Source of the DNA: Polytrichum commune
Taxonomy: Eukaryota > Streptophyta > Polytrichopsida > Polytrichales > Polytrichaceae
DNA length: 60,000 nt
Direction: 5' to 3'
NCBI GenBank assembly: GCA_950295325.1
Contig: OX485803.1
Span: 26,786,001 to 26,846,000 of the forward strand
Below are positions 34,616-44,720 of this stretch, one piece after another. Numbering within the stretch: the first letter of the stretch is position 1; every line of letters begins with the position of its first letter. The notes beneath the pieces are model-generated. The model saw only the letters and a program-made list of their open reading frames with translations. It was not told the DNA's origin and did no database searches. A program made the position numbers and the translations under genes.

Positions 34616-34833
34616 AGCCTTAAGCCAAGACCAAATATTTTGTACCTTGAGGCTCAATGAATGAGAGAAATGTCTCATGTGTTGACAAAGAGGCAATGGA
34701 CTCTTTCATGAGCCCAAAGCTCATAAGGGGGTTGGGGCTTGTCGACGCATAGAGCGGGCAAGCCCACCAAGGTGCGGTTTGCAAAGGGCGAACCGCATGA
34801 AGCAAAGGAAGCCGCGATGCATGTAACCTTTCA

Positions 34834-35960
34834 ATGTGGGACATTGAATTTTGTCAAAATTTCACACCATGTGAAATTAATAAGGTGCATGTCATTGTAA
34901 AGGTCACATTCTTTGAAACTCACATGATAGATGTGAGGCCGAAGCCGGTGTGCTTGCGGTGCATTATGATGTGTCATAATGGCAAAGAGATGAAGTTCAA
35001 ATTGATAAGGACTCCTATGGTAGGAGGACCCAAGTTGAATTTGGTCTTAATGGACCAAATGAAAAATGGCCAATATAATAGTCGTGGTTCAATTGGAGCA
35101 ACTCGATAGAACTTATGGGGAGGCTAGGAAAGATGGGCCTCCCCTAAACCACTTTGGTGGGATGTTGGGGAGATACAATGATGTATTCACCAATGTGTTG
35201 CCCAAAAGTTACCGCCAAGAAATGAAAATAACTTTGCTCAACAAGATATTGAGTTCTAGAGGTATGTGGTGACAAAGGAAGTTGGTGACAAACATGAAGA
35301 ATATCAAGGCCATCCAAAAGGAGAATTGGTCCTTGACTCAAGAAAATGGCTTAGGTCATTTGTTGGCCTAGCCAACTACTACCACCACTTCATTCGAGGT
35401 TTTTCTAAGGTTGCTAGGACCTTAGTCAATTTGTTGAAAAAATGGCTATCCCAAGAGTGGGATGAGCCGTGCCACCAAGCCATTTGGGGAGCTTAAGAGC
35501 AAGTTCTCTTCGCCGCCCGTGCTCAAGTTCGTGGAGTTTGACAAACCTTTTGAGGTGCTTACGGGGGTGAGTAACTTTGCCAATGATGGATTGTTAATGT
35601 AAGATGGATGGCCTTTGCATATGGGGGCTTGAGGCTCGATGGTTGTCAAAGAAGACAACCAACTCATGACAAAGAATTTCTTTGCCGTAGTGCATTGCTT
35701 GAAGATGTGGCGACATTATTTGGGGTCGCACAAAGCAAAGGTCTACATGGACAATGTGTCTTAAAAGTATTTTAACATATACAAGCGCAAGTGAGCGCCA
35801 ACTCATTGCGGTGGCATGATAGTTTGGCGCTTACGAAGGTGGATTTGGTCCACAAACCGGACCGTGGAAATGTGGTGCCGGATGCGCTAATTAGACGGGA
35901 AGAGTTCCAAGCAATGAGAACCATCCAAACCTTGTGGCTAATGTGTGCCGGCAAAGGAAA
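34834..35960 (+). pseudogene. Chromovirus protease/RT/RNase H remnants
   Basis: Fragments in several plus frames. LGRYNDVFTNVLPKSYRQEM (about 35165-35222) matches the lead-in to reverse transcriptase. Almost directly afterwards come LRSFVGLANYYHHFIRGFSK (about 35350) and the start of RNase H (FDKPFEVLT, about 35537; KVYMDNVS, about 35740). The palm region with the YxDD motif, normally some 200 residues between these blocks, is missing. Internal stops follow, so there is no polymerase activity. Confidence 0.75.
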
Positions 35961-36289
35961 CTTGTGATGCAAGATATGGGAGGGATAAATTAACTACCCC
36001 AAAGCACAAAAGCTTTTAGGTGAGCTTCGCAAGAGCAAGGTGCTCAAAGAGGTTAAGTTGGTGGACGGATTGTTCAAGTGCAAGCAAAGTTGGGTGTATG
36101 TGCCACAAGGCAAGTAGAGGCTATCGGTTTTGAAGGAGGAATTTGATAGTCCTATTGCCGGCCTTAGAGGAGAAAGAAAAAAATCGCCATAGAATGGTAT
36201 TATGGAGGTACCATTGGCGGTGCATAAAGGAAGATATAGCCCACTTTGTGAAGGCTTGAATCAAAGTGCCAAATGAACTGAGCCTCTTA

Positions 36290-36998
36290 CCAAAAGCAAG
36301 GCGGTTTCTTGCAACCGTTGCCTATCCCGTCGGCGCCATGGCATAGTATGTGCATGGACTTGATCACAAGTTTGCCGGAGTCACATGGGTATGATGCCAT
36401 CTTGTTGATGGTAGAGCGGTTTGCCAAGTTGGCACACATGGTGCCGATTGTGGGAACCGCCACCGCGTTGGAGACCGCATAGCCTTTTCTCAAAGGATGG
36501 TTGAGGCATCACGGGTTGCCACAAGTGATTGTGTGGGATCAAGATCCAAAGTTCACAAGTGCATTTTCAATGCATTTCTCTAAGGAGGTCGGAATGAAAC
36601 TAAGGTTTAGCACGGCCTTGCATTCCCAAATGAATGGGAAAGCGGAGCATGTGAATGGAGTCTTGAAGCAATACTTGAGGAACTTGGTGGGGGCGGACCA
36701 AGGAGATTGGGCGGACTATGTGGGTCGAGCGGAGTGTAATTGCAATGTAGCCACGCACTTGGCTACCAAGGGGTGGTCTTTCGTGGTGGCTTATGGAGTG
36801 GATGCGCTCCAACCTATTAACCTATCTCTCGAGGGGGCACATTCAACACTAGAGTTCAACCAAGATGGTGAGGACTTGGCCAAGGATGGTAAACAAGTCT
36901 TGGAGATGACCAAGTTGTTGGTGGAGAAAGCCCGAAGGTGCTACGGAGTGCAAATCAATGCCGGAAGACGCGAAGTGGAGTATGAGGTGGGCCAATAA
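36290..36998 (+). pseudogene. Chromovirus integrase core fragment
   Basis: The 5' portion (about 36310-36500, with YDAILLMVERFAKLAH) has stops. From 36501 an open frame of 165 codons carries RHHGLPQVIVWDQDPKFTS, containing the second catalytic Asp, and FSTALHSQMNGKAEHVNG, containing the Glu of the D,D-35-E triad, then LKQYLRNLVG. The HHCC zinc-binding part upstream is not clearly readable. This is the best preserved coding stretch of the element. Confidence 0.75.
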
Positions 36999-37239
36999 GG
37001 TGTTGTTGAATGTGGACAACTTCACCTTGCCCAAAGGCCTTACTCCAAAAGTTCATGTCCAAAATTGGAGCTTCGTTTTCCATGGTGGAACAAGTGTTCA
37101 AGGACATGTATAAGTTGGAATTAATTACCGCCCGAGATCAAAGTGCATCCGACATTTCATGTCTCATTACGAAAGTCATTTTAGGACGACACCTTGTGAC
37201 CCGATCACAAGCAAGTGAGTAGGCCACGTCCCGACCTTG

Positions 37240-37440
37240 TGGAGGTCATTTGGAACATGAGGTAGGAGGGCATCCTCAAGTGTAGGAAGCCCAAGTGAAA
37301 ATGAAAGAAATGTACAAAGGAGTACTTGGTGAAATGGTGAGGATACCATGAGAAACAAACCGCTTGGGTGGCGGCAAGAGACATGGTGAACACCAATGAA
37401 TTGGTGAAGCATTTTGAAGAAACTAAGGCTAAGGATTCCA
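37240..37440 (+). pseudogene. Chromodomain remnant at the integrase C terminus
   Basis: The frame reads KEYLVKW, a stop, then GYHEKQTAWVAARDMVNTNE and LVKHFEE. This is the xYLVKWxGY...TWE-type pattern of chromodomains, interrupted by stops at positions normally occupied by Trp/Lys-type codons. Presence of the domain after integrase defines the chromovirus clade, where it is thought to guide integration toward particular chromatin. This copy cannot make an intact domain. Confidence 0.7.
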
Positions 37441-38265
37441 ATAAAATGAAGCGTAGGCATTGATGAGGACATCAATCTCCTTTAGTGGGGGAGAGACGCT
37501 AGTAGCACACTTAGCTTCGAGGCTAATTGCTCCACAACATGAACTTGTTCTTTGGCTTGAGGGAATAAAGTCCAAACTTTAGTGGTGCAAAGAGAAAAGT
37601 ATGAGATGAGGTCCTAGTCTTGTACTTGTGCTTGGTTAATGGAAGAGGGGGAATAGATATGCCAAACTAGGTTGGGTAAGCCGAGTAATTGGGGGCCATG
37701 GCTTAGAGGGGCCTTGGATAAAACCAAGAAACTTCTTAATTGTGGGCTTGTCCGGGCGGGGACAAGGTGATGGCGCGTGCTCATAAAAGTGCTACCCGCG
37801 AGCTAACGAGAGTTGGCGCATGGGAGTCATGAACCCATGTCTCGAAAGAGCAAAGTGGGAACCGAGTCGGGCGGGACTTGGCATCACTCCCGTGCGATCG
37901 AGGCGTGGCTTAACAATGGAAAGCCATCTCGGAGTTGCAACCGAGACAACTTAGTGGAAGCGTTGAGGTCTCGCCTAGATGTGTCACGTTAGGCTAGTGG
38001 AGCCTAACGGGGGAGGCCCCAAAGGAGGGGCAACCCAAGTGAGTCCCAAAGTAGGTGGGTCTAGTATAGGTTAGGTCCTTGGATGAGAGATCCAAGGTCA
38101 CTAACGGACCACCTAGGAACGACACCTTTGGGACTATGCCAAATTTGAAGATGCATTGTGGGGGTCGCGCCCTAAGGTAAACACAATGCCGCACCATAGA
38201 GGATGGCAACTTGAGAATTGGTGTGCCGACTACGAGTATAGTCGATGAGGGCATCGACTCCGTTT

Positions 38266-38277
38266 GGTGGGGGTGAG
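38266..38277 (+). other. Polypurine tract before the right LTR
   Basis: GGTGGGGGTGAG sits immediately before the TGTCGC start of the right LTR, the expected place of the plus-strand primer. A very similar segment lies about 780 bp upstream (agtgggggagag at 37484-37495), preceded by matching sequence (tgatgaggacatcaatctcc there, cgatgagggcatcgactccg here), so the tract region is duplicated. Confidence 0.75.
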
Positions 38278-39250
38278 TGTCGCGCACCTCTCCATGAGGA
38301 GTGCCCGAAACACCATGGGCACAAGGGGGACCCCGGAGTGACACCCGGGACTTGTGGCGCCGTTGGTGAGAGGGCCCAAGTGATCCTAGTGTGGGTGAGG
38401 GCCCCGGGCGTTGGGAACGCCTCCCACCCACGGAGACTAAGAGGCACAAGGGTAAGGCCATGAGCTATGCGTAGCTCATGGCGTGGTGATTCTAGAAAGC
38501 TCAAGAACACCTCAATCGGAGGTGTGAGCTAGGAGTTATGGCCATTTGAGTGGGGCGCTGTCCCGGGACAGCGCCCTGGTACAGCAGTGCCTGGGAGTGA
38601 TTCCCGGGACTGCAAAGGTTCAAACAGGCATAACTTCCTCACCACTTGCCCAAATGGGGCAAGTGAGGAGTCCATCGGCATCTACGTGAAGCGTAGATGA
38701 AGATGGAGTGGTTGGTTGTTAAGATCAGACACCAAACAAGGAAGTTATGATGGTCTGAAGCTGCTAGGGGCTTCTAGGCCCAGCAGCTAAGGGAAAATGT
38801 CCACTTGGCCCCAACTCTTGGTAGAGAGACAAGAGGTCTCTTGACGGTGGGGTAGGGGTCCCGCGTAGAGTCCTAGAGGCTTATATGGGTGAGGTGGTGT
38901 GGCCTCACCCACCCGAGGCCGAACGGCAAGGCCTCCATGGGCTTTGGCCTATTGTGAGGCCATAGTTGCCTAGTATGGTTCGGGTTGTTGTAGTGTTGCT
39001 CCGGCAACGCGATGATCAACATAGGATTGGACTTCCATGGATGGAAGTCCACATTGGGGAAATGGGTTACCGATTAAGGGGTGAGTCCCGAAAGCAAAGT
39101 AGGAGGGTTGGTTCCCTCCTATGAACTATTGGTCCGGGGTAAGAGGAGCTATCCATTAGCATGGCGGAATGCGAAGGGTTAGCGACTCGTAACCTTTGCT
39201 AGAATTGAAAATTGGCAAGATTATTAAGGGACCTAGCATGGGTTGCGACA
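38278..39250 (+). repeat. Right LTR of the chromovirus
   Basis: 973 bp, nearly identical to the left LTR. The 24-bp palindrome is at 38553-38576. It ends GCGACA, followed by the duplication TGTGC and then the rest of the old inverted LTR. Confidence 0.9.
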
Positions 39251-39255
39251 TGTGC

Positions 39256-39296
39256 CCATGGTGTTTCGGGCACTCCTCATGGAGAGGTGCGCGACA
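39256..39296 (-). mobile_element. Remaining 41 bp of the old solo LTR
   Basis: Reading minus, this is TGTCGCGCACCTCTCCATGA and onward, the first 41 bp of the family LTR. It completes the copy at 31708-32644 and ends next to the matching TCTAC duplication. Its junction with 39251-39255 is the TGTGC target duplication of the younger element. Confidence 0.85.
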
Positions 39297-39301
39297 TCTA
39301 C

Positions 39302-39543
39302 CCACTGCTGCAGTTGTACTATTAGATGGATCAAGTAAGAGCCTTACAACCTCACGATCAACACATTCATCAAGAATTCGAGGTCTTCCATTTGAACGTG
39401 CATCTCTTGAATCACCTTTCTTAGTGAACCTTTGCACTATATCATGGCAAGTGCTTCGAGAAATCCCTAACACTATTGAAATTTCAGAATACGATTCCCT
39501 CTCTCATGCATTTGAAGAACCAACTTTCACTCATCAAGAGCTT
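39302..39543 (-). pseudogene. Tc1-like transposase, N-terminal HTH part
   Basis: The minus-strand continuation of the transposase, separated from 31100-31707 by the LTR nest. VLGISRSTCHDIVQRFTKKG is a typical Tc1 paired-like helix-turn-helix, followed by SNGRPRILDE, the GRPR linker motif, and LLLDPSNSTTAAV. The likely start ATG lies beyond the second solo LTR: reading minus from 40535 gives ATGGCTCCCAAAAGATCT, encoding MAPKRS, with the rest resuming at 39543. Confidence 0.72.
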
Positions 39544-40517
39544 TGTCGCGCACCTCTCCATGAGGAGTGCCCGAAACACCATGGGCACAAGGGGGACCCC
39601 AGAGTGACACCCGAGACTTGTGGCGCCATTGGTGAGAGGGCCCAACTGATCCTAGTGTGGGCGAGGGCTCTGGGCGTTGGGAATGCCTTCCACCCATGAA
39701 GACTAGAAGGCACGAGGATAAGGCCATGAGCTATGTGTAGCTTATGGCGTGTAGATTCTAGAATGCCCAAGGTTACCTCAATCGGAGGTGTGTGCTAGGA
39801 GTTATGGCAATTTGAGTGGGGCGCTGTCCCGGGACAGCGCCCTGGTACAACAGTGGCCTGGGAGTGGCTCCCGGGACTGCCAAGGTTTGAACAGGCATAA
39901 CTTCCTCAATACGTGTTCGAATGGGGCAAGTGAGGAGTCCATCAGCATCTACGTGAAGCGTAGATGAAGATGGAGTGGTCGCTTGTTAGCATCAGACATT
40001 ACATAAGGAAGTTATGATGGTCTGAAGCTGTTGGGGCTTCTAGGCCCAGCGGCTAAGGGAAAATGTCTACTTGGCCCCAACTCTTGGTGGAGAGACAAAA
40101 GGTTTCTTGACGGTGGGGTAGGGGCCCTGCCAAAAAATCCTAGAGGCTTATATGGGTGAGGTGGTGTGACTTCACCCACCCGAGGCCGAACGGCACGGCC
40201 TCCATAAGCATTGGCCCAATGTGAGGCCATAATTGCCTAGTATGGTTCGGGTTGTTGTAGTGTTGCTCCGACAACGCGATGATCAACATCAGATTGGACT
40301 TCCATGGATGGAAGTCCACATCTAAGAATTGAATATCAATTAAAGGGTGAGTCCCTAAAGCAAAGTAGGAGGGTTGGTTCCCCTCTTATGAACTATAAGG
40401 TCCAGGGTAGGAGGAGCTAATCATTAGCATGGCGGAATGCTAAGGGTTAGCGCTCGTAACCTTTGCTAGAAATGAAAATAGGCAAGATTGTTAAGGGGGC
40501 TAGCAAGGGTTGCGACA
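39544..40517 (+). mobile_element. Second solo LTR of the same family, plus orientation
   Basis: A 974-bp LTR starting TGTCGCGCACCTCTCC and ending GGTTGCGACA, clearly diverged from the young LTRs (for example gcgaccc-type changes, tctaagaattgaatatcaat where the young copy has ttggggaaatgggttaccga). It sits in the N-terminal part of the Tc1-like transposase, just after codon 6. The flanks AGCTT (39539-39543) and AGATC (40518-40522) match at only three of five positions, so the duplication has drifted or recombination was between different elements. The 24-bp palindrome (39819-39842) is still perfect. Confidence 0.85.
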
Positions 40518-40844
40518 AGATCTTTTGGGAGCCATAAGTAATGAGTTGTAATCTCTCTCAAGCTCTAAAATCTTTTAAAAGCAGGAAATTTCAATATGTA
40601 GAGGTTCTTTGTTGAGAATTTTTGGATGTACAAGTTTTGTGCATATTGAACCGGACACCCCTGGATGACATATTTCCGATTGCTTCACTTGCAAGTGGCT
40701 CAATTTCAACACCCATACACTCTCTTGACTTCCATTTGTCTCTAATATCGTAATTAGCTAAAAAAATCAACTTCTCTACACCAAAGTCAACAATTATCAG
40801 TGCTAATTTCTAATTGTCATTAATGTCTGAAGACTTTTGCTAAT

Positions 40845-41384
40845 TAACCAATGTATAGTGTATGGTAAGTGGACCTTGTATTCAATTATTTATCTTAAAT
40901 GAACACTTATATTTGAGTGGTGCATGGTTAGGTGTGGCTCTAATAACAAATACCCAAAAAATAATGTATTGAGAAGTGGATAGACAACATGTCATTATTT
41001 GTTAACCATTCTAGTAGGTACGATAGCCAACAAATGGGAGGGGGAGAGGAAAAGAAAACAATAAATGTTTTTAAAAAAAAATGCTAGTGTTCATGCACCA
41101 GCGTGAATGTGAGCCCATTAGCCTTATATTGATTGTGGTCTTCCAATGTGATGCAATGTAAGGTGTTGTGCATTCCTTTTGGGGAAAGGAAAACAAAACA
41201 AAAACAAAACAAAAAATGTTGGTGTTCATGCACTAGCGTGAATGTGAGCCCATTAGCCTTATATTGATTGTAGTCTTCCAATGTGATGTAATGTAAGGTG
41301 TTGTGCCTTCCTTTTGGGGGGTGGGCTCTTTGGGTAAGGAGAAAGAGGTTGTCTAAGATGGTCTACAAGTATCTTGTGGATATC
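40845..41384. repeat. Intergenic with a 133-bp tandem duplication
   Basis: The block 41083-41187 (tgctagtgttcatgcaccag, gtgagcccattagcc, gatgcaatgtaaggtgttgtg) is repeated at 41216-41320 with very few changes. The units are separated by an aaaacaaaac-rich spacer. No coding function is seen. Sequence at 40896-40965 (atatttgagtggtgcatgg) resembles 12490-12560. Confidence 0.65.
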
Positions 41385-44300
41385 TAGGGTTAGGAGGAGG
41401 GGGAATGGGGGTTTGTTTGTTATCTAGTTTCTTTTTTTCAGGATAAGGTATGTAAGGTATTTAATGGCATTCTGATGTATGTTTTTCATGAGGGTTTTAA
41501 TGATAACTTTGGGGATGTTAAGTTTGTTGAGTTTTTCTATGGAGTCTTTGTGTATGGCCCCTCGTACCCTAGCCATGATAGTTATGAAAGAGTTTATCTT
41601 CCAACCTTTGTTTCTTAGTGTAGTTAGGGTTTTGCTATCACTTAAATATCCTAAAGAAAAACAACCTAGGGAACTAGGTCACAAGGAAGACTGAGCTAGT
41701 GTCTATAAGAGTTATTGTCACATTGGATAAAGGTATCTAATAACATTTTATGCCAATTCTTACTCATTACTTTTTTTTACATTGAATTATCCCACTCTTC
41801 AAGGGTCTATTTGTGATATTTCCGTACTGAGTGATTCCGTCCTATCCTAGGGCATTTTCTATCACTCTATGTCTTGACTTAATTAAGTCGTGAAGCTCAA
41901 AAGCTTGGCAAGTTATCAGTGGCAATTTGTCAGGACAAAGTCCGGGGTAATGTCTTTTGAGTAACCGCATAGTCATGAAAATGCCATGAACAAAACTTGT
42001 TATGATCTTAAATTAATTTCTCGTTAACAAGTTACAATCTTCATACATGTCTTCACGTAATTGAAGTCACCACCTTCATCTTCAAGTATCTAGCGAGTTG
42101 TCTCAAGCAATCATCCACTTGTTAATTTAAATTCAATACATCCCAAACTCATGATTTGCCTTCTTTTCGACAAGTTGATATCGTCCGTCAACTTCCCTCA
42201 CAAGACAATTCTTCCCACCACTCTCTGCCTCACATAGATGATTGCCTCACACTTCCTTCAACACAACACAACTCTTAGACACATGCCAGTCACTTCGCCT
42301 CTTTAACTTTCCTCGCCAACAAGCGTGACTTGGCCGATTGGCCTCACAGAATCCTCTTTGTCCACCCCAATTGAATCAATTTTGACTTAATCCAATGTAG
42401 ACTCAACACAAGCTTGCTTGCTCGAACTTAACGTGGCATCTATTGCATCAAATTACATGCTCAAACCAACATTTACAGACATTACTCACATGCGTCCAAG
42501 ATAATACACTTCACCGTTCCACTATGCTCTTAGAAAGACAATGTCTCATCAATTCCTTGCCAATCATTTCTTGTTAACAAATCCTAACTTCCAAGTTTTG
42601 GAGTTTGATTCTTGTGGCTCTATCCCCTATCACTACGACCTCAAGCATCTCACTTGGGTCTTGCCTATGGCCGAACTCAAACACTTAGTTCTAGTCTCTC
42701 TACGTCTATGGCTAAAACTACTTGAGACTATGTAAGATCTTTACAATATGAATATAGCATGATCGACAACCTCCTCCTTATTGAGTCAAGGGAGGGGACG
42801 AGTTGGTTAGCACATGTAACCACCTTGTAACATCAATCGCATGTGCCTTCTGCTTTGGATGACTTCCAACCGCCAATCGTTGGATGAAAGACAATAAAAT
42901 TCAAATATAGCCCAATTCAACTAGGCTATTGCCAAAAAATGGTTTTACACTTAGTACGCTTATTAATAGGTCATATTTAGTGACATTTCTAAGTTATGTG
43001 GCTTGTTATGGGAATTTATCATGGCAATATGTGAATTCTATGTATTGTAATGTGTGGAAGGAGGAGGGGTTTTATTGGTTATTGGCTATTGTCGGGTGAA
43101 ACTAGTATGCATAAAATGCATGGTCTTAGTTTTGCTAGGCACCGATATGTTGGTTGGGTGTGTGTACATCCAAAGAGCCATTATGGGATTGTTGAGTCCA
43201 ACAGTTTGTTGTTAAGGTTTCCTACGTTGATTAGTGTGAAAACCAAGTGAATTTGTTGGCTTGCAATGTTTGGGTTGTAAGATGTACCGTTTTATTATGT
43301 TTGGCGATTCTTAGGCCTTTTATATGTTGATTCTTGCATATGGATAGGAGTTGTGGCCATGTGTCTTTATCGTTTGTGTTGCATAGTGTGCAGTTTGGGT
43401 TGGGGTGAGTGAGGGGCCATAAAATGCTTTTCCTATGGTTGCCCATGTATTGTGTGTATCCGAATTTGAAGGTTGGTGTCATTTGGGTGTTGGACAAGCA
43501 TGTGGTTGATTTTTCAGTGTTTTTTTGTTGACAAATGTGTGGAGGTAGTTATGGCATGTGTTGTTGTTGGGCAAGTCGCTAGCCAATAGGGGTTGGAGTA
43601 GGCGGTATGTATGCATGTTGAGTTTGTCTTTGTGTGTGCCTTTGTTTGTTAGTGCATCTGTTGATTCATTGTCAGTGATTCCCGGGTGTGCTTTACCTTT
43701 GTGGATGGAGATTTTATGCGGGGTCCAATATATTTGGTGTGCAATTACTGCTATAAGCAATGTGTCGGGATGGTGTTGTTGTTGAGGATATTTGTGAAGA
43801 TGTAAGTGTCTAGTTGGGTGGTTTGTATAATTCTTATGGCGGTTAGGATGGTGTTGAATTTGGATGGGAGGATGTTTTGGCATTCGGTCTTTCCAATATT
43901 TGAATTTTGTCATTGGGGTTGCATATTCCTTACCCTATAGTGTTACCTTCTATTTGTCCCTTGAAGTTTAAGGTGAAGGGGACGAAGGAGTCGTATGTGT
44001 ATATACATTGTTGGGGGCTAAATTTGAGGAAGTGTATGTAGTTATATTTGGTTGGCATGGGTATTGTGTGGGGGGCACCTTTCGGGGCAAATTTCCATGT
44101 GCTAGAGATTTTGATGTTCCATAGTACCTTCACCACTTCATCATTATTTTTTTTTTTTAAATTTGGTGTAGGGGAGTGATGTATCATTGTATAACTATAG
44201 TATTTCAGTGGCAAAGTCTTGTAATGGGGGTTGGAGGGGATTTGCTAGGCTATCTTGGTTGTTTTGAGAGAATTTGTTCCATAGCCAATGCATTCATCGG

Positions 44301-44720
44301 TTGTGATGGTGGTCATGTATCTTCCTTGTTGGTCGTATTTGTGGGATTTCATGTTTTGTATTTGTACTGTAGGTTTGCTTGTGTTGATGTCCATGTCCGG
44401 GTCGTGTTTTTGGGTGGTTAATGTGAGGTTGGTTATTTGTAGCGGTGGTCTTATATATCTTTTGTCTTTTGATTGGATGTGGTCTAGGCAGTTGTTGTAT
44501 GTTAGGAGGGTGTGTTGTGAACGAGATGTTTTATGATATTAGGTTAGTAGTAGAAGGTTATGGATTAATGAAATGTTGTCCGGATTGAGGAGTTCTTATT
44601 CATTTCTCCATTGTGTGAAATTTTCCGTTGGCATAGATAGTGGTTTTTGATGGCTTGTGCTCATGTTTGTCTTTTATGGTGGTAGTTGGTTTTTATGATG
44701 TTTTGTATACTTTTTTAGGG
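41385..44720 (-). mobile_element. Second decayed LINE copy, interrupted at about 41646-43002
   Basis: The minus-strand relative of 1786-5815. Its 3' part (41385-41645) aligns with 1786-2030 (shared gggtttgtttgttatctag, aggtatttaatggca, tgtatggcccctc). Similarity resumes at about 43003 (ttatcatggcaatatgtgaattc) and runs to 44720. RNase H is partly readable in 43479-43913 (HKGKAHPGITDNESTDALTN), and the zinc-knuckle region is at 43231-43497. Stops and frameshifts are frequent, so it is dead. The segment between the halves is foreign to the first copy. Confidence 0.72.
41646..43002. repeat. Hairpin-rich tract C, inserted in the LINE copy
   Basis: A segment of about 1.36 kb with no counterpart in the first LINE copy. 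It contains several compact palindromes: GACTTAATTAAGTC (about 41876), AAGCT-caa-AAGCTT (about 41895), AAGTTGA...TCAACTT (about 42172-42195) and GGCC-gatt-GGCC (about 42332). It ends with the word taggctattgcc (about 42931), which is typical of tract A. The frame at 42541-42735 has no recognisable similarity. It is probably another member of the same hairpin-rich element type. Confidence 0.45.

Larger units (their letters stand above)
32645..39250 (+). mobile_element. Full-length Ty3/gypsy chromovirus-type LTR retrotransposon, recently inserted, coding region defective
   Basis: A 6606-bp element with LTRs of 973 bp each (32645-33617 and 38278-39250), both starting TGTCGC and ending GCGACA, flanked by the perfect 5-bp duplication TGTGC (32640-32644 and 39251-39255). 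By eye the LTRs differ at one position, in the words gactaggagg and gactaagagg. A tRNA-iMet primer site follows the left LTR and a purine tract precedes the right one. In order, the interior holds a gag-like region with a minisatellite, a fragmentary protease/reverse-transcriptase, RNase H, integrase, and a decayed chromodomain that places it with chromoviruses. Stops and deletions make it non-autonomous, so its recent movement needed proteins from an intact relative. Confidence 0.9.
30630..40844 (-). mobile_element. Tc1-like DNA transposon, interrupted by nested chromovirus LTR insertions
   Basis: The inverted termini match: the left one (30630-30653) reads ATTAGCTAAAGTCTTCAGAC and the inverse of the right one (40821-40844) reads ATTAGCAAAAGTCTTCAGAC, both continuing ATTA. 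Between them lies a minus-strand Tc1-like transposase in three pieces separated by LTR copies. Subtracting the inserts leaves about 1.65 kb, a normal Tc1 size. True ends may lie a few bases outside, next to TA. Tc1-type transposases with this domain order are uncommon in flowering plants. Confidence 0.78.

Noticed and set aside
39544-40517. Right LTR of a second full-length retrotransposon
   Set aside because: No primer site, internal region or purine tract adjoins it. Both flanks are Tc1-like sequence, so it is a solo LTR, although its target duplication is imperfect.
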